Origin: Blastococcus sp. TF02A-35
Lineage (GTDB): Bacteria; Actinomycetota; Actinomycetes; Mycobacteriales; Geodermatophilaceae
Length of the DNA: 64,000 nt
NCBI RefSeq assembly: GCF_004571075.1
Contig: NZ_SPQP01000005.1
Location: 1 to 64,000, forward strand
Direction of reading: 5' to 3'
How positions within the stretch are numbered: position 1 is the first letter of the stretch; every line of letters starts with the position of its first letter. The notes under the pieces are model-generated. The model was given only the letters and a program-made list of their open reading frames with translations. It was not told the origin of the DNA and made no database searches. Made by a program: the position numbers and the translations under genes. This document shows positions 52,883-62,360 of the stretch, in pieces.

Positions 52883-55611
52883 CCGCCCGACGCGGCACCG
52901 CGGCCTGCGTGCTCGTGACCGCGGCGCTCGCCGCCGCCATGTCGCTCGCGGCCGTCCCCGCAGCCGCCGCCGACGAGCCCGAGCGCTACGTCGTCGTGCT
53001 CGACGCGTCCGTGGAGGACGCCGGGGCGGTCGCGGCCACCCACGAGCAGCGCCTGGGCGTCGACGAGCAGGGCGTGTTCGACGCCTCCGTCGAGGGCTAC
53101 GTCGCGGAGATGACGACCTCCGAGGTCACCGCCGTCACGGCCGACCCGCGCGTCGACTTCGTCGTCCCCGACTTCCGGTTCACCGCCTTCGGTGCGGATG
53201 CCGCAGCGCCGTGCGAGGTCGGCCCCGCCGCCCCGGCCTGCCACCCGCTGTGGGCCCAGCGCATCGGAGCGGGCGGTCCCGCCCCCGTCTCCGGCCCCGT
53301 CGCGCCGGGCGCGGTCACCGTCGCGGTGCTGGACACCGGCATCTCGCAGTCCCACCCCGACCTCGACGTCCGGGGCGGCACCGACTGCGGCAGCGGCAGC
53401 GCCGTGCCGGTGGGCGGGCCCGTCGTCGACGACTTCGGCCACGGGACCGCCGTGGCCGGTCTCGTGGCCGCCAAGGACGACGGCGCCGGCATCGCCGGCG
53501 CCGCCCCGGGCCAGCCGCTGCACTCCGTCGACGTGGTCGACCCCCTCGGCAGCGCCTGGCTCTCGACCGTCATCTGCGGCGTGGACTGGGTCGCCTCGAC
53601 CCGGCTCGACGCCGACACCACGAACGACGTCTCGGTCGCCAACATGAGCCTCACGGCGTACGGGGAGGACGACGGCGACTGCGGCCGGACGAGCCAGGAC
53701 GCGCTGCACGCCGCGATCTGCCAGGCCACGGCCGCGGGCGTCACCTTCGTGGCCGCGGCCGGGAACGACGCCGTCGACCTCGGCACCTCCATCCCCGCCG
53801 CCTACGACGAGGTCCTGGCCGTCACCGCCATGACCGACCTCGACGGCCGCCCGGGCGGCGAGCAGCCGGTGGACTGCACCGGCGTCGACGTCACCGTCTT
53901 CGGCGACGCGGACGACTCCGCCGCCACGTTCAGCAACTACGCCTCGTCGGACGCCGACCTCGCCCACACGGTGAGCGCGCCCGGCGTGTGCATGGACACC
54001 ACCGTCCTGGACGACACCGGTGGCCCGTCCTACGGGACCATGAGCGGGACCAGCTTCGCCGCGCCGGTGGTGGCCGGGGTGCTGGCCTCGTGCATCCAGC
54101 AGGGCGCGTGCCGCGCCGGCGCCGGGCTGGAGAACGTCGCCACGCTCACCGGCCTGGTGGCGGGCTACAACGCGGCGAACCCGTCGCACGGCTTCGCGGG
54201 TGACCCGGCACGCCCCTTCGACGACGGCCGGCGCTTCGGCCACCTGGTGCACGCCGCCGCCGTCCCGCCGGCGGCCACCGCCCCGGTGACCCCGCCGATC
54301 GCGAAGATGGCGGTCTGGGCGACCCAGACGCCCGTCCTCCACGGCAAGGCGACCGCTGCCGAGACCGGCCCGCAGAGCATCCGCTTCTACGCGCGGACGG
54401 TCGGCGCGACCACCTGGAACCTCCTCGACGGCGTGAGCGTCGACGGGCCGGAGGCACGCCAGGCGGTCCCCGCGGGCCGGCTGGCCATCGCGCAGCGCTT
54501 CGAGTACCAGATCGCCCACTGCAACGACGTCGGCTGCACGCCCGGCGAGGTCCGCTCGGCCTCGGTGTCGTCGGCCCTGGGCGCGGGCCGTCGCGAGGGT
54601 GCGACCCGGCTGCCGTTCACGATCGGCGGACGGATCCCGACCGACGTCGACGTGGGCTCGGGCAACGTCATGGTGAGCGTCCCCGCCTTCTCGGTCCCCC
54701 GCCGCAACGGGACGTCGCTGGACGTCTCCGTGGTCTACAACAGCGTCACCCGGGAGGGCTGGGCGCACTTCAACGGGTCGATCGGCTCGGCAGCGTCGGG
54801 CTGGCGGCTCTCGACCGGGGCGGACGTGCGGCTGGCCCGCGAGCCGGGGACGGGGCAGGTCGTCTACCACGGCGACTCCGGCCTCACCGGAACGTTCGTG
54901 CCCGACTCCTACGCCCCCGGTGGCTACCGGCCGCCGCCCGGCATCCCGCTGCAGCTCTCGGGCAGCCCGAGCAAGGGGTGGGTCCTCCTCGACGCCCGCA
55001 GCGGCGACGAGCGGCACTTCAGCGGCTCCGGCCGGCTGCTGCGACTCGAGGACAAGCTCGACAACGCCGTGACGTTCCAGTACGGCGCCGGGGGTGTGCT
55101 CACCCGGATCACCAGCGACCTCGGGACGGCCGGCACCCACACCGTCGACGTCGTCTCCGGCGCCTCGGGTGAGATCACCAGGATCTCGCGCACCGTGACC
55201 GTCAAGGACCCGACGACCGGCTACCCGAGCGCCCGGACGGAGAGCGTCGCCCTGACCTACGACGCCCAGCTCTACCTGACCGGCATGACCGACCCCGCCG
55301 GCCGCCGGACGGGCTTCGTCCACTCGCCCTCCAGCGGCAACCTGAACCAGGTCCTGCCGCCGGACTCGAGCGTGACCACCCTCCGGTACGACGACAAGGG
55401 CCGGGTGGAGTCCCTGGCGCAGACCCCGGCGGGCTCGCAGACGGCGGCGACGACCCGCTTCCAGTACAGCCCGACCTCCACGCGGGTCGCGGGTCCGGCG
55501 ACCAACCAGTCGGTGCCGCTGCTGGAGACCGCGCACACCCGGTACCAGCTCACCACCGACGGACGGCTGCTCATCGCCAACGTGATGCAGATGGCCGCCA
55601 CCCCTCGCTGA
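52879..55611 (+). CDS. Secreted subtilisin fused to YD/RHS-like repeat region
   Basis: The protein is 910 aa. A signal peptide (1-31) and an inhibitor I9-type propeptide (about 34-102, ERYVVVLDASVED) precede an S8 protease domain with the full triad: Asp152 in AVLDTGIS, His188 in GHGTAVAG and Ser392 in GTSFAAPV, with oxyanion Asn296. Residues about 560-910 resemble the start of RHS/YD-repeat proteins (DVSVVYNSVTREGW, HFSGSGRLLRLEDKLDN, TLRYDDKGRVESLAQT). The chain ends after a few repeats with no RHS core motif or toxin domain. It could be a truncated polymorphic-toxin-like protein or a protease with a binding region. Ten or more cysteines fit an extracellular location. Confidence 0.8.
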   Translation: MTARRGTAACVLVTAALAAAMSLAAVPAAAADEPERYVVVLDASVEDAGAVAATHEQRLGVDEQGVFDASVEGYVAEMTTSEVTAVTADPRVDFVVPDFRFTAFGADAAAPCEVGPAAPACHPLWAQRIGAGGPAPVSGPVAPGAVTVAVLDTGISQSHPDLDVRGGTDCGSGSAVPVGGPVVDDFGHGTAVAGLVAAKDDGAGIAGAAPGQPLHSVDVVDPLGSAWLSTVICGVDWVASTRLDADTTNDVSVANMSLTAYGEDDGDCGRTSQDALHAAICQATAAGVTFVAAAGNDAVDLGTSIPAAYDEVLAVTAMTDLDGRPGGEQPVDCTGVDVTVFGDADDSAATFSNYASSDADLAHTVSAPGVCMDTTVLDDTGGPSYGTMSGTSFAAPVVAGVLASCIQQGACRAGAGLENVATLTGLVAGYNAANPSHGFAGDPARPFDDGRRFGHLVHAAAVPPAATAPVTPPIAKMAVWATQTPVLHGKATAAETGPQSIRFYARTVGATTWNLLDGVSVDGPEARQAVPAGRLAIAQRFEYQIAHCNDVGCTPGEVRSASVSSALGAGRREGATRLPFTIGGRIPTDVDVGSGNVMVSVPAFSVPRRNGTSLDVSVVYNSVTREGWAHFNGSIGSAASGWRLSTGADVRLAREPGTGQVVYHGDSGLTGTFVPDSYAPGGYRPPPGIPLQLSGSPSKGWVLLDARSGDERHFSGSGRLLRLEDKLDNAVTFQYGAGGVLTRITSDLGTAGTHTVDVVSGASGEITRISRTVTVKDPTTGYPSARTESVALTYDAQLYLTGMTDPAGRRTGFVHSPSSGNLNQVLPPDSSVTTLRYDDKGRVESLAQTPAGSQTAATTRFQYSPTSTRVAGPATNQSVPLLETAHTRYQLTTDGRLLIANVMQMAATPR

Positions 55612-55619
55612 GGGCCGCA

Positions 55620-55659
55620 CCTCGTCCTCGTCCCCGTCACCCTGGGGGCGAGGACGAGG
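55620..55659. terminator. Bidirectional terminator between protease-RHS gene and PPIase-like gene
   Basis: A 16-bp stem (CCTCGTCCTCGTCCCC with its complement, one G-U pair) encloses an 8-nt loop, 8 bp after one stop and 29 bp before the other. It closes the accessory insert on the right. Confidence 0.75.
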
Positions 55660-55688
55660 CGGCGCCGGCGGCCGTGCCGCCGGCCGGC

Positions 55689-56669
55689 CTACTCGTCGGC
55701 GGAGGCGCCCGCCTCCTCGAGGAGGTCGACCACGCCGCCCTCACCGGGCTCCACGCGGTTCTCCTCCAGGACGCCGTAGCGCGGGTTGACGGTGACGTCC
55801 AGGTCGGCGCGCACCTCGTCGACCAGCTCCGCGCCCGCGGCGTCGACCTGGCCGCCGGCCTCCTCCTCCAGCCGCGGCCGGACCTCCTCGAAGGTCGGGT
55901 ACACGGTGCCGGCGAGGAAGGCCACGACCACGCCGCCGGTCTCCTCGACGGCCACGGTGAAGCCGGTGCCCGGGGCGGCAGCCTGCAGCTGCTCGGCCAG
56001 CGAGGGCGGGACGTCCTCGGCCGGGCGGGCCTCCAGCTCCGGCAGCGTGTACGCCCCCTGGAACGGCGCGACCAGCTCGGCGTAGCGGCCGGGGTCGGCG
56101 GTGATGGCGGCGAGCAGCGCGTCGGCGCCCGCCTGGTCCGGCACGGTCGCGTAGCCGAACTCGACCTGCGCGAGGCCCGGCCGCACCTCGTCGTAGCGGG
56201 CGCGGAGCGCGGACTCCTCCAGCGCGCCGGCCTCGCCCTCGCGGCCGGCCAGCTCGCGCCGCAGCAGCTGCTGGCGGATGGTCTCGCGCACGTCGGCGCG
56301 GGCGATGCCCTGCTGCGCGAGCTGCTGGTAGACCGCGTCCGGGTCGTCGCGCACCAGGAGCTGGTCGATCCGCCGGGAGACCTCGTCGTCGGTGACGCGC
56401 AGGTCGGCGCGCTCCGCCGCCGCGGCGTGGACCTCCTGCTCGACCAGTCCGGTCAGCACCCGCCGGGTGAGCTCGTCCTCGCGCCCCTCGGCCCAGGCGG
56501 CGACGTCCTCGTCGGCGAGCCGTTCCCGGACCGCGGCCTCGAGCTCGGCCACGGTGATCCGCTCGTCACCGACGTAGGCGGCGACGTCGGGCGCCGACCG
56601 GCAGCCCGCGAGCGCGGCGACGGACAGGAGCGCGACTGTGCCCGTGCGGGCGACCCGGTGGATCAGCAC
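55689..56669 (-). CDS. SurA N-terminal domain lipoprotein
   Basis: The protein is 326 aa. The N-terminus is a lipoprotein signal with lipobox LAGC (SVAALAGCRSAP), so the mature protein is anchored outside the membrane. Residues about 28-150 are the helical SurA-type chaperone domain (YVGDERITVAELEAAVRERL). The rest is a helical/parvulin-like region without clear catalytic residues. It probably helps secreted proteins fold. In related genomes such a gene sits near mazG and mfd; here it flanks the accessory insert. GTG start with GGAG upstream. Confidence 0.82.
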   Translation of the reverse strand: MLIHRVARTGTVALLSVAALAGCRSAPDVAAYVGDERITVAELEAAVRERLADEDVAAWAEGREDELTRRVLTGLVEQEVHAAAAERADLRVTDDEVSRRIDQLLVRDDPDAVYQQLAQQGIARADVRETIRQQLLRRELAGREGEAGALEESALRARYDEVRPGLAQVEFGYATVPDQAGADALLAAITADPGRYAELVAPFQGAYTLPELEARPAEDVPPSLAEQLQAAAPGTGFTVAVEETGGVVVAFLAGTVYPTFEEVRPRLEEEAGGQVDAAGAELVDEVRADLDVTVNPRYGVLEENRVEPGEGGVVDLLEEAGASADE

Positions 56670-56740
56670 GCCGGGAGACTCCCACACCGGGGGCCGCGCC
56701 GTGGCCCGAAACCGTCGGGACGGTCGCGGGGAGCCGCCGG

Positions 56741-57424
56741 TCAGGTGGAGAGCGGCTTGCGGCCCTCGACCAGCAGCTGCGTCGCCTGCTCGGCCGGGTG
56801 CATCCGCGCCTCCAGCCCGCAGAGCTCGGGGTGCTCGCTGCGGCCGGCCGGGACCCGCTCGACGACGAAGCCGGCGGCCTCCATCTCGGCGCTGATGGAC
56901 GCGAGGTCGTAGCAGAAGCCCAGGTAGTGCTTGGCGCCGACGAAGGTCTCGCGGATCAGCTGCACCGGGTGGACGAAGTCGCGGCCCCGCTCGCGGTTGC
57001 GGGCCATGCCGGCCTGCGCGAGCTCGCCGTTCTCCAGGTACTGGCGGGCGACGGCCTCCACGTCGGGCGTCGCGAGCCGGAACACCCCACCCGGCGCGAG
57101 CGCGTCGAAGGCGTGCTGGAAGACCAGCCGGCCCTGCTCCAGGGTCACGTGCTCGATCACGTTGTCGGCGTAGACGAAGTCGACCGACCCGGCCGGCACC
57201 GGCCACGCGCGGGTCGCGTCGAGGTAGGCGTCGGCGCGCCACTGGACGTCGGTGTTGATCCACCCGGGCACGGGGGTGCGCCCGCAGCCGAGGTTCACCT
57301 TCACCGGCCCCCCGGCGCGGCGTGCCGCCTCCACGTGGGTGGCGAGGGCGCGCTCCTTCACCGGGCGGAGGGCCGTGGTGAGGACCGAGTGGACGTGCGG
57401 CGCCAGCTTCGACTTGACCGACAT
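56741..57424 (-). CDS. Class I SAM-dependent methyltransferase
   Basis: The protein is 227 aa. Motif I is VKVNLGCGRTPVPGWINTD, where the LGCG loop binds S-adenosylmethionine. Motif II/III regions are VDFVYADNVIEHV and LAPGGVFRLATPD. This form, with GWINTD, is frequent in polysaccharide and sugar-modifying methyltransferases, which fits the polysaccharide genes to the right of mfd. Target not known. Confidence 0.85.
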   Translation of the reverse strand: MSVKSKLAPHVHSVLTTALRPVKERALATHVEAARRAGGPVKVNLGCGRTPVPGWINTDVQWRADAYLDATRAWPVPAGSVDFVYADNVIEHVTLEQGRLVFQHAFDALAPGGVFRLATPDVEAVARQYLENGELAQAGMARNRERGRDFVHPVQLIRETFVGAKHYLGFCYDLASISAEMEAAGFVVERVPAGRSEHPELCGLEARMHPAEQATQLLVEGRKPLST

Positions 57425-57498
57425 GCTTGGACCGAACCAGGGCGACGAGGCCCTGGCCAGGCCTCCGGCGGTCCCCTGACCCGCGGGGGTGAGGCCGG

Positions 57499-60400
57499 TC
57501 AGGACGCGGCGGCGACCGGCTGGTCGAGCACCGCGGTGAGCGTGGCGTGCAGGTTCTCCAGCAGGGCGACGTCGCGCAGCGGCGTGCGGCGGTCGGGGCC
57601 CACCGGCATCTTCAGCACGATCGTCTCCACGGCCGCCTTGTAGGAGGCGCCCTCGGCGAGGCGGGCCAGCCGCATCTGCTTGGACTCCGGCAGCGACACC
57701 GGGCCCACCCGGATGGCCCGGCCCTGCAGCGACACCTCGGTGATGCCCAGCGCCCGCATGGCCGACCGGAACCGGGCGACGGCGAGCAGGCTGAGCACCG
57801 GCGCGGGCGGGGCGCCGTACCGGTCGGTGAGCTCGTCGAGCACGGCCTGCGCCTGCGCCTCGTCCTGGATGGCGGCGACCTTGCGGTAGGCCTCCATGCG
57901 CAGCCGCTCGCCGGGCACGTAGTCGTGCGGCAGGTGCGCGTCGACCGGCAGGTCCACCCGGACCTCGACCGGCTCCGCGGGGGCGTCCTCGCCGGTGACC
58001 TGTGCCCGGTAGTCGGCCACCGCCTCGCCGACCAGCCGGACGTAGAGGTCGAAGCCGACCCCGGCGATGTGCCCCGACTGCTCGCCGCCGAGCAGGTTGC
58101 CCGACCCGCGGATCTCCAGGTCCTTCATGGCCACGGCCATGCCGGCGCCGAGGTCGGTGTTGTTGGCGATCGTGGTGAGCCGGTCGACCGAGGTCTCGGT
58201 GAGCGTGCGCGTCGGGTCGTAGGTGAAGTAGGCGTAGGCCCGCTCGCGGCCGCGGCCGACGCGGCCGCGGATCTGGTGCAGCTGGGAGAGGCCGAAGGTG
58301 TCGGCCCGGTCGACGATCAGGGTGTTGGCGTTCGGGATGTCCAGGCCGGACTCGACGATCGTCGTCGCGACCAGGACGTCGTACTCCTTCTCCCAGAAGC
58401 CGACCATGACCCGCTCGAGCTCGGCCTCGCTCATCTGGCCGTGACCGACCGCCACCCGCGCCTCGGGCACGAGGTGGCGGATCTTCGCCGCGGCCTTGTC
58501 GATCGACTGGACCCGGTTGTGGATGACGAAGACCTGGCCGTCGCGCAGCAGCTCGCGGCGGACCGCCGCGGCCATCTGCTTGTCGTTCCAGGCGCCCACG
58601 TAGGTGAGCACCGGGTGCCGCTCCTCGGGCGGGGTCAGGATCGTCGACATCTCGCGGATGCCGGTGAGGCTCATCTCCAGCGTGCGCGGGATGGGGGTGG
58701 CCGACATCGAGAGGACGTCGACCGCCGTCCGCATCGTCTTCAGGTACTCCTTGTGCTCGACGCCGAAGCGCTGCTCCTCGTCGACGATGACCAGGCCGAG
58801 GTCCTTCCACCGGGTCGTCGGCTGCAGCAGCCGGTGGGTGCCGACGAGGATGTCGACCTCGCCGGCGGCGAGCTGGCGGAGGATCTCGGTCGTCTCCTTG
58901 TCCGACTGGAACCGCGACAGCACCTTGACCGTCACCGGGAACTGCGCGACCCGCTCGGAGAAGGTCTTGAAGTGCTGGTTGGCCAGCAGCGTCGTCGGCA
59001 CCAGGACGGCGACCTGCTTGCCGTCCTGCACCGCCTTGAACGCGGCGCGGATCGCGATCTCGGTCTTCCCGTAGCCGACGTCGCCGCAGATGATCCGGTC
59101 CATCGGCACCGGGTTCTGCATGTCGGCCTTGACCTCGTCGATGGCCGCCAGCTGGTCGGGCGTCTCCTGGAACGGGAAGGCGTCCTCCAGCTCGCGCTGC
59201 CAGACGGTGTCCGGGCCGAAGGCGTGGCCCTTGCTCGCCATGCGCGCCGAGTACAGCCGGATCAGCTCGCCGGCGATCTGCTTGACCGCCTTGCGGGCCT
59301 TGGCCTTGGTGTTCTTCCAGTCCGCGCCGCCGAGCTTCGACAGCGCCGGCGCCTCACCGCCGACGTAGCGGGTGAGCTGGTCGAGGGAGTCGGTCGGGAC
59401 GAACAGGCGGTCCGGCGGCTGGTTCCGCCGGGACGCCGCGTACTCGACGATCAGGTAGTCGCGCTGTCCCCCGTTGACCGTGCGGCTGACCATCTCGATG
59501 TACCGGCCGATGCCGTGCTGCTCGTGGACGACGAGGTCGCCGGGCTGCAGCTGCACCAGGTCGACGGCGTTGCGCCGGCGGGCGGGCATCTTCGTCGCGT
59601 CGCGCATCGAGGTGCCGCGCTGGCCGGTGAGGTCGTGCTCGGTGAGCAGCGCCAGGCCGATGCCGGGGAAGGCGAAGCCGGCCTCGATGCTGCCCTGCGT
59701 GACGTGGGTCAGCCCCGCGTCGGGCGCGCTCTCGATCCCCGGCACCAGGCGGACACCCAGCTCGGCCTCGCCGAACTGGTCGGCGGCGCGCTGCGCCGGG
59801 CCGGGGCCGGCGAAGGTGACGACGACCCGCCAGCCGTCGCGGTGCCAGGAGCGCTGCTGCTCGATCGCCTTGCCGACGTCGCCGGCGAACCGCTCGACGA
59901 CGGTGGCGTCCAGGGTGACGTGGGTGTCGTCGTCGTCGGCGGCCAGGGTGAACGGGCCGGTCGTCCACCACGGCAGCCCGCGGCTGCGGGCCGCGGACTC
60001 GACGTCGGCCAGGTCGCGGAAGGACGAGGCACCGAGGTCCAGCGGGGCCTCCCCCGCCTCGGCCGCGGTCGCCCAGGACGCCGCGAGGAACTCGTCGGCC
60101 GTGCGCACCAGGTCGGCGGCGCGGCTGCGCACCCGCTCGGGGTCGGCGACCAGCACGTGGGTGCCGGCGGGCACGAGGTCGGTGAGGAGCTGCATCTCCG
60201 CCCCGCCGTCACCCTCCCTCCCGCCGGTGCCGATCAGCGCAGGCGTCAGCGACTCCATGCCCTCCACGGCGATGCCCTCGGCGAGCTTGCCGAGGATCTC
60301 GACCAGGCCCGGGTGCTCGACGGCGAGCGCGGCAGCGCGGGCGCGGACCTCCTCGGTGAGCAGCAGCTCGCGGCACGGCGGGGCCCACAGCCGCTCCGGG

Positions 60401-61068
60401 CGCTCGTCGAGCGAGCGCTGGTCGGCGGCGGAGAAGTAGCGCAGCTCGTCGACCTCGTCGCCCCAGAACTCCACGCGCACCGGGTGCGGCTCGGTCGGCG
60501 GGAAGACGTCGAGCAGGCCACCGCGGACGGCGAACTCACCGCGCTTCTCCACCAGCTCGACGCGGGTGTAGGCGGCGTCGGACAGCGCCCGGGCGACGTC
60601 CTCGAGGTCGGCGGAGTCCCCGGGCCGCAGCTCGACCGGCACGAGGTCGCCCAGGCCGGGGGCCAGCGGCTGGAGCACGCTGCGCACCGGCGCGACCAGG
60701 ACGTCGACGGTCCCGTTGGCCCCGGGGTGGGTCAGGTCGCGCAGCACGGCCAGCCGGCGGCCCACCGTGTCCGCGCGCGGGCTGAGCCGCTCGTGCGGGA
60801 GCGTCTCCCAGGCGGGGAAGGTCTCGACCCGCCGCTGCGGGAGGAAGCAGCGCAGCAGGTCCGCGGCCGCGTCGGCGTCCCGCTCCCCGGCCGTGACCAG
60901 CAGGACCGGCACCCCGCCGCCGCCACCCGCGGCGGCCAGGGCCGCGGCCACCAGCGGCTGGACCGTCGGAGGCGCGGTGACGGCGAGCTCGGCGCTCCCC
61001 GCCGCGGCGACCACCCGGGCCACGGCGGGGTCGGTGAGGACGACGTCGAGCACGCCGCGCAGGGTCAC
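57499..61068 (-). CDS. mfd: Transcription-repair coupling factor Mfd
   Basis: Mfd removes stalled RNA polymerase from damaged DNA and recruits UvrA. It is 1189 aa, full length. It has an N-terminal UvrB-like region (about 1-350), then the RNA-polymerase-interacting domain (LQPGDLVVHEQHGIGRYIEM). The RecA-like translocase follows with Walker A CGDVGYGKTEIA, box II VDEEQRFGVEHKEYLKT and motif VI QIRGRVGRGRERAYAY, and a C-terminal TRCF domain. GTG start preceded by CAGGAG. In M. tuberculosis it is adjacent to mazG. Confidence 0.97.
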   Translation of the reverse strand: MTLRGVLDVVLTDPAVARVVAAAGSAELAVTAPPTVQPLVAAALAAAGGGGGVPVLLVTAGERDADAAADLLRCFLPQRRVETFPAWETLPHERLSPRADTVGRRLAVLRDLTHPGANGTVDVLVAPVRSVLQPLAPGLGDLVPVELRPGDSADLEDVARALSDAAYTRVELVEKRGEFAVRGGLLDVFPPTEPHPVRVEFWGDEVDELRYFSAADQRSLDERPERLWAPPCRELLLTEEVRARAAALAVEHPGLVEILGKLAEGIAVEGMESLTPALIGTGGREGDGGAEMQLLTDLVPAGTHVLVADPERVRSRAADLVRTADEFLAASWATAAEAGEAPLDLGASSFRDLADVESAARSRGLPWWTTGPFTLAADDDDTHVTLDATVVERFAGDVGKAIEQQRSWHRDGWRVVVTFAGPGPAQRAADQFGEAELGVRLVPGIESAPDAGLTHVTQGSIEAGFAFPGIGLALLTEHDLTGQRGTSMRDATKMPARRRNAVDLVQLQPGDLVVHEQHGIGRYIEMVSRTVNGGQRDYLIVEYAASRRNQPPDRLFVPTDSLDQLTRYVGGEAPALSKLGGADWKNTKAKARKAVKQIAGELIRLYSARMASKGHAFGPDTVWQRELEDAFPFQETPDQLAAIDEVKADMQNPVPMDRIICGDVGYGKTEIAIRAAFKAVQDGKQVAVLVPTTLLANQHFKTFSERVAQFPVTVKVLSRFQSDKETTEILRQLAAGEVDILVGTHRLLQPTTRWKDLGLVIVDEEQRFGVEHKEYLKTMRTAVDVLSMSATPIPRTLEMSLTGIREMSTILTPPEERHPVLTYVGAWNDKQMAAAVRRELLRDGQVFVIHNRVQSIDKAAAKIRHLVPEARVAVGHGQMSEAELERVMVGFWEKEYDVLVATTIVESGLDIPNANTLIVDRADTFGLSQLHQIRGRVGRGRERAYAYFTYDPTRTLTETSVDRLTTIANNTDLGAGMAVAMKDLEIRGSGNLLGGEQSGHIAGVGFDLYVRLVGEAVADYRAQVTGEDAPAEPVEVRVDLPVDAHLPHDYVPGERLRMEAYRKVAAIQDEAQAQAVLDELTDRYGAPPAPVLSLLAVARFRSAMRALGITEVSLQGRAIRVGPVSLPESKQMRLARLAEGASYKAAVETIVLKMPVGPDRRTPLRDVALLENLHATLTAVLDQPVAAAS

Positions 61069-61165
61069 GCTTCTCTACTCCTGAGGTCGGGGTCGGCCTC
61101 GCACGCCGGGTGCGGCCAGGGCCTGTTCCCAGGCTAGACGGCGGGTGGGACAGCCGCCGTGGCGC

Positions 61166-61624
61166 TCAGGAGGTGAGGGCGCGGGCGACGCGGCCCACGG
61201 GCTCCTCGGCGTCGATGGCCGCCAGCGCCTTGCGCAGCACCGTGCTCGAGGTGTGCATCGTGTACGGGAAGTAGTGCACCCGGACGCCGACCTCGGCGAA
61301 GTCGCGCTCGAGCTTCAGCCCCTTGGGGGTGCCGCGCCAGTCGTCGCCCTTGAAGATCACGTCGAACCCGACCTCGCGCCAGGTATCGATCTTGTCGGGG
61401 ACGACCTCGGCGTGCACGTCGTCGACGAACCGGAGGCTGCGCACGATCTCCATGCGCTCGGCCAGCGGGATGACGGGGGCGCGCCCCTTGGTGAGCTCCA
61501 GCATCTCGTCGGAGACCACGCCGGCGACCAGGCGGTCGCAGTGCTCGGAGGCGTGCTTGAGGATGTTCAGGTGCCCGATGTGGAACAGGTCGTACGCGCC
61601 GGGCGCGTACCCGATCACCGGCAT
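61166..61624 (-). CDS. Cytidylyltransferase-like nucleotidyltransferase
   Basis: The protein is 152 aa. The HIGH motif is at 15-18 (AYDLFHIGHLNILK), with the second signature at LAERMEIVRSL and a GDDWRGTPKG loop. The size and motifs match glycerol-3-phosphate cytidylyltransferase (TagD-like) enzymes that make CDP-activated precursors for cell-surface polymers. The substrate is not proven. A GGGGGGA site precedes the ATG. It opens the polysaccharide-related group at the right end. Confidence 0.85.
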   Translation of the reverse strand: MPVIGYAPGAYDLFHIGHLNILKHASEHCDRLVAGVVSDEMLELTKGRAPVIPLAERMEIVRSLRFVDDVHAEVVPDKIDTWREVGFDVIFKGDDWRGTPKGLKLERDFAEVGVRVHYFPYTMHTSSTVLRKALAAIDAEEPVGRVARALTS

Positions 61625-61757
61625 GTGAGTCCCCCCGTGGATGTCCAGTCGCGGAGACGCTAGCCGCAGATCATCACGCTGTGTCACGGAAAGCGCTCCG
61701 GTCACCCTAAGGGGCGAGGTCGGGCGCGGACGGGTGCGCGGAGCAGCCGCTCGACGG

Positions 61758-62360
61758 CTACCCAGCGTGAGCGGACGAGGCGGCTCGGTCGCGGAGCAGG
61801 CCACCGAGGACCGCGACGGCGCGGCGGATCTCGGCACCGGCGCGCTCGTGCTCGGCCGGGCCGAGGCCGTGCGGGTCGGGGATGTCGTCGTGCGCCCCGG
61901 CGACCCTGCCGGCACGGGCCCGCGGCGCCGCAACGACGAGGTCGGCCAGCCGCCGTCCGGGCGACCCCGCGGCGGGCAGGTCCGTCCCCCCGGCGGCGAG
62001 CACGGCCAGGTCGGCGAACTCCCGCAGCGTGAAGGTCCGCCGCAGCGCGGCGGGGGCGAGGTCGACCGCGGCGGCCCGGTGGGTCCGGGTCATCGTGAGG
62101 ACCAGGTCGGCCTGCTGCAGCAGCCGCGGGTCCACCTGACGGGCCGGGGAGCCGCTGGGCGCCACCCCGGCCACCTCCGCCATGGTGGCGCAGGCGAGGT
62201 CGCCGGGCCGGGCGCGCACCCCGGCGCTGGAGACGTCGACGTCGGTGCCGGGGCCGAGCTCGGCCCGCAGCAGGACCTCGGCGAGCGGGGACCGGCAGAC
62301 GTTGGCCGTGCAGAGGAGCAGCACCCGGACGCCCCCGCCGGTGCGGAGGGCCCCGGTCAC
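61758..62360 (-). CDS. Low-molecular-weight protein tyrosine phosphatase
   Basis: The protein is 200 aa from the GTG at 62360. The P-loop CTANVCRS has Cys17 and Arg23, and the general acid lies in DDIPDPHG. The C-terminal part is helical. Encoded next to a BY-kinase, it is the expected partner that dephosphorylates tyrosine residues of the kinase in capsule or exopolysaccharide control. The start overlaps the kinase stop by 4 bp (GTGA). Confidence 0.9.
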   Translation of the reverse strand: MTGALRTGGGVRVLLLCTANVCRSPLAEVLLRAELGPGTDVDVSSAGVRARPGDLACATMAEVAGVAPSGSPARQVDPRLLQQADLVLTMTRTHRAAAVDLAPAALRRTFTLREFADLAVLAAGGTDLPAAGSPGRRLADLVVAAPRARAGRVAGAHDDIPDPHGLGPAEHERAGAEIRRAVAVLGGLLRDRAASSAHAG

